Part shown: positions 46,599-55,236 of the stretch, one piece after another
Layout of the letters: each line of letters begins with the position of its first letter
Numbering within the stretch: the stretch's first letter is position 1
From: Hyphomicrobiales bacterium
GTDB lineage: Bacteria > Pseudomonadota > Alphaproteobacteria > Rhizobiales > Beijerinckiaceae
NCBI GenBank assembly: GCA_900466745.1
Contig: UBNE01000003.1
Location: 62,001 to 126,000, forward strand
Direction of reading: 5' to 3'
DNA length: 64,000 nt
Translations under genes and position numbers: made by a program
The notes under the pieces: model-generated
Seen by the model: only the letters and a program-made list of their open reading frames with translations
Databases searched by the model: none
What the model was told of the DNA's origin: nothing

Positions 46599-47339
46599 CT
46601 AGGCTTCGTAGCGGGCCAGCCGCTCGAGGTCGCGAATGGTGACGCTGCCATGGCCGAGCTCGATCAGGCCGAGCGCGGCGAGTTTCGCCAGCCCCTGATT
46701 GGCCATCTGCCGCGAGATGCCGGCGAGCATGCCGAGCTCCTCCTGCGAGATCGTCAGGGTCCGGTCGAGATCGGGATAGAGGATCGGGTTGAACAGCCAG
46801 GCGAGGTTGCGGGCGAGGCGCCCGGTCGAATCCAGCGTACGCTCCGTCTCCGCCAGCGAAATGAACTGGGCGAGGCGCTCGTTGAACTGGTGGACGAGGA
46901 AGCGGTTGAACGCGGCCGAATGCTCGAACAGCCAGAGGAAGGTCGTCCGCCGCATCAGGGCAAGCCGGGTGTCGCGCAGCGCCACCAGCTCGTAGCGCCG
47001 CGGTTCCGCCTTGATCACGGTGCCTTCGCCGAACCAGGCGCCGGCGCGCAGCCCGGCCAGCGTCGCCGATTTGCCCGATTTCGAGGTGGTCGCCATCTTG
47101 ACCAGGCCCTCGGCCACGCCGGTCCAGGATTCCAGCCGGTCGCCGACATGGCAGATCGAGGCGTTTTTGCCATAGCTCTTGAAGGCGATGCCGCGCCGCG
47201 CTTCCTCGAACTCGGCCTCCGACAGATCGCGGGACCAGGAGGCGATGGCGCGCAGTTCTTCAGGGGCGATCGAGATGGCGGTGGTTCCGGCAATGGAGCT
47301 GCTCGGGGCAGTATGGGCCGCGACGGCATCCCGGCTCAA
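46599..47339 (-). CDS. Crp/Fnr family transcriptional regulator
   Basis: A cyclic-nucleotide-fold regulator of about 246 residues. The sensor domain includes GIAFKSYGKNASICHVGDRLESW and LRAGAWFGEGTVIKAEPRRYELVALRDTRLALM; the winged helix includes LTISQEELGMLAGISRQMANQGLAKLAALGLIELGHGSVTI. Only one cysteine (in the beta-barrel) is present, so an Fnr-type iron-sulphur sensor is unlikely. The start is uncertain: no ATG exists, so a TTG at 47339 was taken; it lies just after the end of the oxidoreductase gene. It may regulate that gene. Confidence 0.85.
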   Translation of the reverse strand: MSRDAVAAHTAPSSSIAGTTAISIAPEELRAIASWSRDLSEAEFEEARRGIAFKSYGKNASICHVGDRLESWTGVAEGLVKMATTSKSGKSATLAGLRAGAWFGEGTVIKAEPRRYELVALRDTRLALMRRTTFLWLFEHSAAFNRFLVHQFNERLAQFISLAETERTLDSTGRLARNLAWLFNPILYPDLDRTLTISQEELGMLAGISRQMANQGLAKLAALGLIELGHGSVTIRDLERLARYEA

Positions 47340-47371
47340 GTTGGACGAAAGAGGGCGCGGGGCGCCGCACC

Positions 47372-50300
47372 CTATTCCGCCGCCTGTGGCAGGGCCGCGG
47401 CGGAGCCGCTCAGCAGCCGGTCGAGCAGCGCCGCCTCCTCCGCCTTGGCGGCGGCGAGATGGCGCTCCTTGACGTGGCCGAAGCCGCGGATCCTGTCCGG
47501 GATCGCCGCGAGCGCGACGCAGAGCGCGTGGTTCTCCGGCGTCAGCCGGGTCAGGAGCTCGTTCAGCAGGGCTTCGTAATCCGCGATCAGCTTGCGTTCG
47601 GTGCGGCGCTCCCGCGTGTGGCCGAAGGGGTCGAAAACAGTGCCGCGCAGGCCCTTGAGCTTCGCCAGCAGCGCGAAGGCGCCCATCATCCACGGCCCGA
47701 AGCTCAGCTTGCGCGGCAGGCCGGTGTTCGGGTCGCGCCGCGCCAGCAGGGGCGGAGCCAGATGGAACTCGAAACGCAGCTTCCCGCCTCCCGCGCCTTC
47801 CGGCTCGAAGGTCGCGGCGACCTGCCGGCGGAAGGCGCCGTCGCTGTAGAGGCGCGCGACCTCGTATTCGTCCTTGTAGGCCATCAGCTTGAACAGGTTG
47901 CGCGCGACGGCCTCGCTGAGCCCGCTCTGGCCCGGCGTCACGGCCGCCTCCCGCGTCTGCGCGCGGGCGACGAGGTGGCGGTAGCGGGCGCCATAGGCGG
48001 CGTTCTGATAGGCGGTGAGGAAAGCCGCGCGGCGGGCGATGATCTCGTCGAGGCTCTGCGAGAGATGGCGCGCCGCCGTCGGGGCCTTGGCCTGCGCCAG
48101 CAGTTCCTCGAGCGCGGCGGGGTCGTGCGCGGCGCGGCGGCCGAGCTCGAAGGCCTCGAGATTCATCGCCACGGCCTCGCCGTTGAGCGTGATCGCCCGG
48201 CGCAGCGATTCCCGTGACAAGGGCACGGCGCCGAGCTGCCAGGCATGGCCAAGCATCAGCATGTTGGCGGCGATGGCGTTTCCGAGGAAGGCGACGGCCG
48301 CGGCGGTGGCGTCGAGGAAACGGGTGTGGTCGCGCCCCGCCGTAGCGAGGATGGCGCGCTTCAGCCGCTCGGTCGGCAGCGAGAAATCGGCGTTGCGGGT
48401 GAAGTCGCCCGGCAGGCTCTCGGCCGTGTTGACGATGACGGTGCCGCCCGCGGGGCGGATCGCGCCGAGCACCTTCTTCGAGCCGGTGACGGTGAGGTCG
48501 CAGCCGAGGACGAGGTCGGCCTGTCCCGCCGCGACGCGGATGGCGTGGATGTCCTCCGGCCGGGGCGCGAGCTTGACATGGCTGAAGACGGCGCCGCCCT
48601 TCTGGGCGAGGCCGGCCATGTCGATCATGCCGCAGCCCTTGCCTTCGAGATGCGCGGCCATGCCGAGAATGGCGCCGATGGTGACGACGCCGGTGCCGCC
48701 GACGCCGGTGACGATGACGGCGAAGCTGCGATCGAGGGCCGGGACGGCCGGTTCGGGGATGTCGCCGGCCGCGAGCGCGCCGGCATCGAGCCGCATCGGC
48801 TCGGCCTTTTTCGGCCTGGCGCCGTGGACGGTGACGAAGGAAGGGCAGAAACCCTTCACGCAGGAGAAATCCTTGTTGCAGTTCGACTGGTCGATCTGGC
48901 GCTTGCGGCCGAATTCGGTTTCCAGCGGCTGCACCGAGACGCAGTTGGACTGCACGCCGCAATCGCCGCAGCCCTCGCAGACAAGTTCGTTGATGATCAC
49001 GCGCTTGTCGGGATCGGGATAGGCGCCGCGCTTGCGGCGCCGGCGCTTCTCGGTGGCGCAGGTCTGGTCGTAGAGCAGGAGAGAGACGCCGGAGGTCGCC
49101 GCCAGCTCGCGCTGGACGGCGTCGAGCTCGTCGCGGTGGTGCAGCGTGGTTCCGGCCGGCCATTGCGTGGTGGCGGGGTATTTGCCGGGTTCGTCGGTGA
49201 CGACGGCGATGCGCTTCACGCCCTCGGCCGCGACCTGGCGGGCCATCTGGTCGGGCGAGAGATGGCCTTCCGCCTGCTGGCCGCCGGTCATGGCGACGGC
49301 GTCGTTGTAGAGCAGCTTGTAGGTGATGGTGACGCCGCTGGCGACGGCCCAGCGGATCGCGAGCGAGCCGGAATGGGTGTAGGTGCCGTCGCCGAGATTC
49401 TGGAAGACGTGCCCGCGCGTCGAGAACGGCGCCTCGCCGATCCAGTTGGCGCCCTCGCCGCCCATCTGGGTGAAGCCGGCGGTGTCGCGGTCCATCCAGA
49501 GCGACATGAAATGGCAGCCGATGCCGGCATAGGCGCGCGAGCCCTCGGGCACCACGGTCGAGGTATTATGCGGGCAGCCCGAGCAGAAATAGGGCGTGCG
49601 CCGCGCGATCTCCTGCGCCTCGGCGAGCCGTCCCTGGGCCTTGGCGATCTCCTCCAGGCGCGCGCGGAGGGCCGGGTCGTCGCGGTATTGCAGCAGGCGC
49701 GCGGCGAGCGCGATGGCGATGTCGTTGGGGTCGAGCGCGCCATGGGGCGGGAAGAGCCATTCGCCGTTCTCGTCCTTCTTGCCGACGATCATGGGCTGGT
49801 GCGGCGTGCCGTAGAGCTCCTCGCGAAGCTGGACCTCGATCAGCGAGCGCTTCTCCTCGACGACCATGACGAGGTCGAGGCCCTTGGCGAAATCCTTCAG
49901 CTCCTGCGGGTCGAGCGGCCAGGGGCAGGCGAGCTTGAACAGGCGGATGCCGAGATCGTTGGCGCGGACCTCGTCGAGGCCGAGATCCTCGAAGGCCTGG
50001 CGGACGTCGAGATAGGATTTGCCGACGGTGATGATGCCGAGGCGCGGCGCCTGGCCGCCGGAGGTGATCGTCTGGTTCAGCCGGTTGGCGCGCAGATAGG
50101 CCAGGACCGCCTCGCGCTTGTCGATATGCAGCCGGCGCTCCTGCGCGATGAAGTCGAGCTCGCGGCGGATACTCAAACCACCCGGCGGCATGGCGAAATC
50201 GGTCGGCGTGACGATCTTCACGCGGTCGAGCGCGCCGTCGACCGAGGCGGTCGATTCGATGTTGTCCTTGACGCATTTGATGCCGACCCAGACCGAGGCG

Positions 50301-50911
50301 AAGCGCGAGAGCGCGATGCCGTGCAGGCCGTAATCGATGATCTCTTGCACGCCGGCCGGGTTGAGGATCGGCATCATCCGGTCGACCAGGACGAATTCGG
50401 TCTGGTGGGCGTTGGTCGAGGATTCGGCGGTGTGGTCGTCGCCCATCAGGCAGATCACGCCGCCATGGGGCGAGGTGCCGGCCATGTTGCCGTGGCGGAA
50501 GACGTCGCCGGAGCGGTCGACGCCCGGCCCCTTGCCGTACCAGAGCGCGAAGACGCCGTCATATCGGCCCTCGCCCTGCAATTCGGCCTGCTGCGAGCCC
50601 CAGACCGCCGTGGCGGCGAGGTCCTCGTTCAGCCCGGGCTGGAAGACGATATGCGCCGCCTTCAGCGCCTTGCCGGCGCGCATGAGCTGCTGGTCGAGCC
50701 CGCCGAGCGGCGAGCCGCGATAGCCCGAGACGAAGCCGGCGGTGTTCAGCCCGGCCTGCCGGTCGCGCTCGCGCTGCATCAGCAGCATGCGGGTGACGGC
50801 CTGGGTCCCGGTGAGGAAGACCTCGCGCTTGGCCAGGTCGTATTTGTCGTCGAGCGCGACGGGGCGGAGCCCATCCGCTCCGGCGCCGGAACTGCGCGTT
50901 GCCTCGGCCAT
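47372..50911 (-). CDS. Indolepyruvate ferredoxin oxidoreductase, fused subunits
   Basis: Oxidatively decarboxylates aryl-pyruvates (indole-, phenyl- or hydroxyphenylpyruvate) to aryl-acetyl-CoA, passing electrons to ferredoxin. It has 1179 residues that fuse the alpha and beta parts of two-subunit enzymes. Order: pyrimidine-binding domain (GTQAVTRMLLMQRERD), a TPP domain around residue 535 (DAVAMTGGQQAEG), two iron-sulphur cysteine clusters at about 640-690 (CEGCGDCG; CNKDFSCVKGFC), then the catalytic gamma domain (VTGVGGTGVVTIGAILGMAAHLEG). Start supported by GGGAGG. A palindrome lies 70-90 bp upstream. The Crp/Fnr gene follows. Confidence 0.93.
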   Translation of the reverse strand: MAEATRSSGAGADGLRPVALDDKYDLAKREVFLTGTQAVTRMLLMQRERDRQAGLNTAGFVSGYRGSPLGGLDQQLMRAGKALKAAHIVFQPGLNEDLAATAVWGSQQAELQGEGRYDGVFALWYGKGPGVDRSGDVFRHGNMAGTSPHGGVICLMGDDHTAESSTNAHQTEFVLVDRMMPILNPAGVQEIIDYGLHGIALSRFASVWVGIKCVKDNIESTASVDGALDRVKIVTPTDFAMPPGGLSIRRELDFIAQERRLHIDKREAVLAYLRANRLNQTITSGGQAPRLGIITVGKSYLDVRQAFEDLGLDEVRANDLGIRLFKLACPWPLDPQELKDFAKGLDLVMVVEEKRSLIEVQLREELYGTPHQPMIVGKKDENGEWLFPPHGALDPNDIAIALAARLLQYRDDPALRARLEEIAKAQGRLAEAQEIARRTPYFCSGCPHNTSTVVPEGSRAYAGIGCHFMSLWMDRDTAGFTQMGGEGANWIGEAPFSTRGHVFQNLGDGTYTHSGSLAIRWAVASGVTITYKLLYNDAVAMTGGQQAEGHLSPDQMARQVAAEGVKRIAVVTDEPGKYPATTQWPAGTTLHHRDELDAVQRELAATSGVSLLLYDQTCATEKRRRRKRGAYPDPDKRVIINELVCEGCGDCGVQSNCVSVQPLETEFGRKRQIDQSNCNKDFSCVKGFCPSFVTVHGARPKKAEPMRLDAGALAAGDIPEPAVPALDRSFAVIVTGVGGTGVVTIGAILGMAAHLEGKGCGMIDMAGLAQKGGAVFSHVKLAPRPEDIHAIRVAAGQADLVLGCDLTVTGSKKVLGAIRPAGGTVIVNTAESLPGDFTRNADFSLPTERLKRAILATAGRDHTRFLDATAAAVAFLGNAIAANMLMLGHAWQLGAVPLSRESLRRAITLNGEAVAMNLEAFELGRRAAHDPAALEELLAQAKAPTAARHLSQSLDEIIARRAAFLTAYQNAAYGARYRHLVARAQTREAAVTPGQSGLSEAVARNLFKLMAYKDEYEVARLYSDGAFRRQVAATFEPEGAGGGKLRFEFHLAPPLLARRDPNTGLPRKLSFGPWMMGAFALLAKLKGLRGTVFDPFGHTRERRTERKLIADYEALLNELLTRLTPENHALCVALAAIPDRIRGFGHVKERHLAAAKAEEAALLDRLLSGSAAALPQAAE

Positions 50912-50939
50912 GGCCGGCCTCCCGATCAACGTTCCCTCG

Positions 50940-50956
50940 GGCCGGTTGATCCGGCC
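50940..50956 (-). promoter_or_regulatory. GGCCGG/CCGGCC stem in the leader of the oxidoreductase
   Basis: GGCCGG (50940-50945) and CCGGCC (50951-50956) pair around TTGAT, ending 29 bases before the start codon. A leader hairpin is possible, but with GC-rich sequence this size can arise by chance. Confidence 0.25.
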
Positions 50957-50980
50957 TCGCGACCTGTCTCGCTGCAAGAT

Positions 50981-50999
50981 ATGTCAGCAAGGCTGACAT
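50981..50999. promoter_or_regulatory. 19-bp perfect palindrome upstream of indolepyruvate oxidoreductase
   Basis: ATGTCAGCAAGGCTGACAT: 8-bp arms, ATGTCAGC and GCTGACAT, around AAG. It lies 70-88 bp before the oxidoreductase start. It is a strong operator candidate. The odd centre (TGTCA-N7-TGACA) does not match the usual even-spaced Crp/Fnr site, so the regulator is not identified. Confidence 0.55.
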
Positions 51000-51201
51000 G
51001 GTTGCCGGTGGCGGTCAATCAGATTGGCATTGTTCCAGTTTTTCTCCGCGGGTCCAGGCTTGCCGGCGCGGGCCGGGCTGCGCGAAATGCCTGCGCCGCG
51101 ATTTGGCCCCGATTCGCGGCGATGGCTTCGCGGCCCGGTCGCGCGATCGTCGCGCGGCGGCCGTATCGCTCTCGGCCCCGGATCTGTGGAGGATACCGTT
51201 C

Positions 51202-51852
51202 TTGACGGGACGCGCGCTTCTTTCGGCCCTGTCGGGCATCGGCCTGCTCTGCGCCTTCCTGGCCGGGCCGGCACAGGCGCATCCGCATGTCTGGGTGAAG
51301 GCCAAGGCCGAGATCCTGTTCGCGCCTGACGGCAGGGTGCGGGCGATCCGCCACCACTGGAGCTTCGACGAGGCCTATTCGGCCTATATCACTCAGGGGC
51401 TCGACAAGAACGGCGACGGCAAGCTGACGCCGGACGAGCTGGCCGAGCTCGCCAAGGTGAACATGGATTCGCTGCCCGAGGTCGAGTTCTTCACCATCGC
51501 CAAGATCAATGGCCGCAAGCAGGAATTCGGCACGCCGGACGAGGCCGGCCTCGTCTTCGACAACAAGATCCTGACGCTGACCTACACCCTGCCGCTGAAG
51601 AACCCGCCGCCGAAGAGCCGTTCCTTCGGCATCGAGATCGGCGACCCGACCTATTTCGTCGCCTTCGAGATCGTCGAAGCGCCGGACGCCGTGGTGACGC
51701 GCGATGCGCCGGCCGGCTGCATCGTCCGGGTCAACCGCCCGCCGAAGCTCGACGACGACGTGGCGCAGAAGCTGGCGCAGGAGGACATCACCGCGACGCC
51801 CGACATGAGCGGCTACGAGGTCACGACCCGGGCGCTGGTGGCATGTCCCTGA
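51202..51852 (+). CDS. DUF1007 family periplasmic protein with EF-hand-like loop
   Basis: A 216-residue exported protein. Signal peptide LLSALSGIGLLCAFLAGPAQA, then the conserved mature start HPHVWVKAKAEILFAPDG. Residues 68-79 (DKNGDGKLTPDE) are a full EF-hand calcium loop. DUF1007 proteins accompany NicO nickel/cobalt transporters; here the transporter gene overlaps its 3' end by 10 bp. Start is TTG with a GGAGGAT site. It may deliver or sense metal for the transporter. Confidence 0.87.
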   Translation: MTGRALLSALSGIGLLCAFLAGPAQAHPHVWVKAKAEILFAPDGRVRAIRHHWSFDEAYSAYITQGLDKNGDGKLTPDELAELAKVNMDSLPEVEFFTIAKINGRKQEFGTPDEAGLVFDNKILTLTYTLPLKNPPPKSRSFGIEIGDPTYFVAFEIVEAPDAVVTRDAPAGCIVRVNRPPKLDDDVAQKLAQEDITATPDMSGYEVTTRALVACP

Positions 51853-52865
51853 ACCCGGCTGAGAGCGCGATGCCGGTCGGGCCGGGCTGGGTGCGCCGCG
51901 CGCTGCTCTGCGCCTTGGCCCTGGCCGTCGTCGCCGGCGGACTCGCGCTGCTCGCTTTCGCCGTCTCGCTCTGGAGCCCGCCGGCGCCGCCGCCGCCGCG
52001 CAACCCGTTCGGGACCGCGCTGCCGCGCGAGGCCCTGCCCTCGACGACCGGCATCGGCGCGGTGCTGATCGCCTGGCAGTCGAGCTTCTACCGGGAGCTC
52101 ACCGCGACGCTGAAGGCGATCGCCCAGACGCCCGCCGCGATCTGGGGGCTGCTCGGCCTCTCCTTCGGCTACGGCGTCTTCCACGCGGCCGGCCCCGGCC
52201 ATGGCAAGGCGGTGATCTCCGGCTACATCGTCGCCGACAACCGCAGCCTCGGGCGCGGGCTGGTGCTCAGCTTCGCGGCGGCGATCCTGCAGGCGCTCGT
52301 CGCCATCGCGATCGTCTCGGTCGCGACGCTGATCTTCCGCACCACGGCGGCGCAGATGAACATGGCGACCAGCGCCATCGAGCAGGGCAGCTTCCTGCTC
52401 GTCGCGCTGGTCGGCCTGCTGGTGCTCTGGCGCAAGGCGGGCAGCTTCGCCGCGCTCGGGCAGGACGGCGCCGCGCATGACGCGTCCTGCGACCATGTCC
52501 ACCTGCCGGATGCGCAGGAGATCGCCCGCCTCCGGGACTGGCGCGACATGGCCGGCGTCGTTCTCGCGGCCGGCTTGCGGCCCTGCGCGGGGGCGCTGAT
52601 CATCCTCGTCTTCGCCGCGACGCAGGGGCTCTACTGGGCCGGCATCGCCGCCGCGCTCGCCATGGGGCTCGGCACGGCGATCACGACGGGGGCGCTGGCG
52701 GCGCTCGCTGTCTTCTTCAAGTTCGCGGCGCTGAAATTCGCCAGCGGCGGCAGCCTGCGCTCGGTCCGGCTGCTCGCCGGGCTGGAACTGCTCGCCGCCG
52801 CCTTCGTCGCGGTGCTCGGCGCCGCGCTCTTCGCCGGCCTCTGGATCGGCGGGATGGGGAGCTGA
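51843..52865 (+). CDS. NicO/RcnA-type nickel-cobalt transporter
   Basis: A 340-residue inner-membrane protein with about seven helices. FGYGVFHAAGPGHGKAVISGYIVAD is the metal-motif region, with H and the GHGK signature. A cytoplasmic His-containing loop (HDASCDHVHLPD) follows, then LAAGLRPCAGALIILVFAATQGLYWAG. It may import or export nickel/cobalt. Coupled to the DUF1007 gene by overlap. It is convergent with the DUF6454 gene, whose stop codon is 4 bp away. Confidence 0.92.
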   Translation: MSLNPAESAMPVGPGWVRRALLCALALAVVAGGLALLAFAVSLWSPPAPPPPRNPFGTALPREALPSTTGIGAVLIAWQSSFYRELTATLKAIAQTPAAIWGLLGLSFGYGVFHAAGPGHGKAVISGYIVADNRSLGRGLVLSFAAAILQALVAIAIVSVATLIFRTTAAQMNMATSAIEQGSFLLVALVGLLVLWRKAGSFAALGQDGAAHDASCDHVHLPDAQEIARLRDWRDMAGVVLAAGLRPCAGALIILVFAATQGLYWAGIAAALAMGLGTAITTGALAALAVFFKFAALKFASGGSLRSVRLLAGLELLAAAFVAVLGAALFAGLWIGGMGS

Positions 52866-52869
52866 GCGC

Positions 52870-53811
52870 TCAGCGCGCCGCTGCCTCGTAGACGAACAGC
52901 GTCGACTTGTCGTCGTCCGGCATGAAATAGGCCCGCACGCCCTCTGCCGCAGGCTCGACCCAGAACGGATTCTGGGTCATCGGCAGGCCCGAGGGCGCCC
53001 AGAGCTCGACCGGGAGCTGGTAGACGGGCCGGTTGTCGCGCAGGTCGACGATCTCGAGCCCGCCCAGCCGGAAGAGGGGGGCGTCGGGGCCGGTGCGGTA
53101 AGTGTTGAGGCCGGAGCAGAGCATCCGGCCGCGGCCGATGAAATGGCAGTCCTGGTAGTCGATGTAGAGCGCCGGATTGGCGACGCGCAGCGCCTCGGGA
53201 GCCGCATCGGCATTGGTGATCCGGCCCTCGGCGTCGAGCGGCCATTTGTAGAAGCGCCGCGAGCCCCAACTGACGCCGTGGAGCGAAGCGTCGTCGGTGT
53301 TGTGGACGATGCCGCCGATGTGATCCTTGAAGCGGAAGACCTCGGTCGCCTTCATCGTCGTCGGATCGACCTTGTAGATGATCGAATGGCTGTTGGGCCG
53401 GTATTCGGCCACAGGCACCCAGATGTGCCGGCCGTCATAGTCGATGCCGCCGGGATGGTAGATCGATCCCTCGCCCAGCGTGAGGTCGGCCAGCAGGCGG
53501 CCTTCGGCGTCAAACTTGAAGAGATGGCCGACGCCCTCGCCGGTGTCGCGGTCATAGCCGTTCTGAGGGGAGGGGAAACGGTTCGTCTGCTTGCGGATGT
53601 CGACGGAGGAGACGAAGAAGGCGTCGCCGACCTTGACCATGCCCTGAGGGTGGAATGTCGGAAACTGCAGCGTCACCGCCGCCTTCCGCTGCCATTGCGT
53701 CGCGCGCGTCAGCTTCGGGACGAGATCGTCGAGGGCCGGGTCGGCGGCGAGGCCCGCGTTGGCGGTCAAAAGGGCGGCTGCGAGCAGTCCGGTCGCGAGG
53801 TTCGTCTTCAT
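52870..53811 (-). CDS. DUF6454 family exported protein
   Basis: A 313-residue periplasmic protein with signal peptide MKTNLATGLLAAALLTANAGLA. Its sequence suggests a beta-propeller: LQFPTFHPQGMVKVGDAFFV, HPGGIDYDGRHIWVPVAEYRPN, IVHNTDDASLHGVSWGSRRFY, IDYQDCHFIGRGRMLCSGL. I recall this as DUF6454. There is no obvious catalytic motif; lactonase-like or binding roles are possible. A 12-bp palindrome (CTCGATATCGAG, 53915-53926) lies about 100 bp upstream. Confidence 0.75.
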   Translation of the reverse strand: MKTNLATGLLAAALLTANAGLAADPALDDLVPKLTRATQWQRKAAVTLQFPTFHPQGMVKVGDAFFVSSVDIRKQTNRFPSPQNGYDRDTGEGVGHLFKFDAEGRLLADLTLGEGSIYHPGGIDYDGRHIWVPVAEYRPNSHSIIYKVDPTTMKATEVFRFKDHIGGIVHNTDDASLHGVSWGSRRFYKWPLDAEGRITNADAAPEALRVANPALYIDYQDCHFIGRGRMLCSGLNTYRTGPDAPLFRLGGLEIVDLRDNRPVYQLPVELWAPSGLPMTQNPFWVEPAAEGVRAYFMPDDDKSTLFVYEAAAR

Positions 53812-53914
53812 CGGGCTCTCCCAGGTTGCGACGACGCCATGCCGGCGTTCTTTTTCAGTTTGATGATCGACGGCCCCGCGGAGGCGGCCTCCCCGGACAC
53901 AGCGATGCACCGGC

Positions 53915-53926
53915 CTCGATATCGAG
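53915..53926. promoter_or_regulatory. 12-bp perfect palindrome CTCGATATCGAG
   Basis: Exact palindrome between the amidase stop and the DUF6454 start. It is the only palindrome I found in this 224-base gap. It could be an operator, but could also be chance. Confidence 0.25.
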
Positions 53927-54035
53927 CCGGCTCAGGATAGCAGTTTCGGCGCCGATGTCGCCTGTCGCGCGGCCGGCCGCGGTCGCGCCGATGCGCGAAG
54001 CCGGGCTGGAACCGGCTTCGCGGCTCGTCCTGCTC

Positions 54036-55232
54036 TCAGGCGATCCTGACCCGCGTGGCGTGCTCATAGGCGAGCGCGAAGGCGATCAGCGAGCTGTCGG
54101 AGCCCCGCGGGCCGATCAGCGAGAGGCCGAGCGGCGCGCCTTCCCGCTGCGCGACCGGAATCGTCACCTGCGGAAAACCGGAGAGCCCGGCGAGGCAGAG
54201 CAGTCGCAGCGCCCGGTTGCGGAAGTCCTCGAGCTCGGCCTCCTCGGCGCTGACCAGGGGCGCGATGTCCGGCACCGTCGGCAGGATCAATACGCCGTCC
54301 TGGCCGAGCAGCCGGGCCAGCCGCGCCCGGAACGTCTTCCGCACCGCCTCGCCCCTGGCGTATTCGGCGTCCGTCACCGCCCGGGAGAAGGCGAAGCGCT
54401 CCCTGACGCCCGGCCCGAGCGGCGGGGCGAAGCGCTCGATCATCGGGCCGTCCGCGATCCAGGCCTCGCGGCCCTGGATCCAGCGGAACGCCCAGTAGAG
54501 CGCGTCGATGTCGCGGGCGACCTTCAGGCTCTCCGGCTGGCCGACGCTCGGCAGGGCGCGCTGGACGACGTTGCGCAGGATCGTCTCGGCCTCCGGCACG
54601 GCCTGGGCGAACATGTCCTCGGCGAGGAGAAGCCGCGGCGTGGCGGGCAGCTCCGTCCGGTCCCGGCCCAGCAGGACATGGCCGACGCGGGCGAAGGTCT
54701 CGCCGTCGCGGGCGAACCAGCCCGGCGTGTCGAGGCTCGCCGCGAGCGGCCAGACCCGCTTCAGCGAGAGCCGTCCATGTGTCGGGCGGATGCCGAAGAG
54801 CCCGCCATAGCTCGCCGGCGCGCGGACCGAGCCGCCCGTGTCGGAGCCGAGCGCGATATCGGCGAGGCGGCCGGCGACCGCCGCCATCGAGCCGCAGGAG
54901 GAGCCGCCGGCGATGCGGGACGGCGCGGCCGGATTCACCGGGGCGCCGAAATGCGCGTTCTTGCCGTTGAGCGAGAAGGCGAGCTCGTCGGTATGGGTCT
55001 TGCCGACGAAACGAGCGCCGGCGCGCAGCAGCTCCTTCACGATCGGCGCGGTCTTGGCCTTGATGCCGGACTGCGCCAGCACCATCGGCGAGCCGGCGCC
55101 GGTCGGGTAGCCCTTGACGTCGAACAGGTCCTTCACCGCCAGGGTGAGGCCCGCGAGCGCGCCGGTCGGGCTGTGCCGCACCGGCGCGTCCGGATAGGGC
55201 AGGAAGCAGCGGAACGGGTCGTCATAGGTCAT
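54036..55232 (-). CDS. Amidase signature family protein
   Basis: A 398-residue amidase. The Ser-cisSer-Lys triad is present: VKDLFDVKGY (Lys), GGSSCGS (cis-Ser) and GSDTGGSVRAPAS (nucleophile Ser). It is shorter than GatA and resembles AtzF/aspartyl-tRNA-independent amidases; the C-terminus has FPQVTIPVAQREGAPLGLSLIGPRGSD. The substrate is unknown. It starts 4 bp after the gamma-glutamyltransferase stop on the same strand, so the two are probably cotranscribed and may act on related amide substrates. Confidence 0.9.
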   Translation of the reverse strand: MTYDDPFRCFLPYPDAPVRHSPTGALAGLTLAVKDLFDVKGYPTGAGSPMVLAQSGIKAKTAPIVKELLRAGARFVGKTHTDELAFSLNGKNAHFGAPVNPAAPSRIAGGSSCGSMAAVAGRLADIALGSDTGGSVRAPASYGGLFGIRPTHGRLSLKRVWPLAASLDTPGWFARDGETFARVGHVLLGRDRTELPATPRLLLAEDMFAQAVPEAETILRNVVQRALPSVGQPESLKVARDIDALYWAFRWIQGREAWIADGPMIERFAPPLGPGVRERFAFSRAVTDAEYARGEAVRKTFRARLARLLGQDGVLILPTVPDIAPLVSAEEAELEDFRNRALRLLCLAGLSGFPQVTIPVAQREGAPLGLSLIGPRGSDSSLIAFALAYEHATRVRIA

Positions 55233-55236
55233 CGCG

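Noticed and set aside
46599-49163. 854-codon minus-strand frame joining part of the oxidoreductase region to the Crp/Fnr regulator
   Set aside because: The upper part is a shadow frame of the oxidoreductase gene, and only the last 246 codons match a Crp/Fnr protein.
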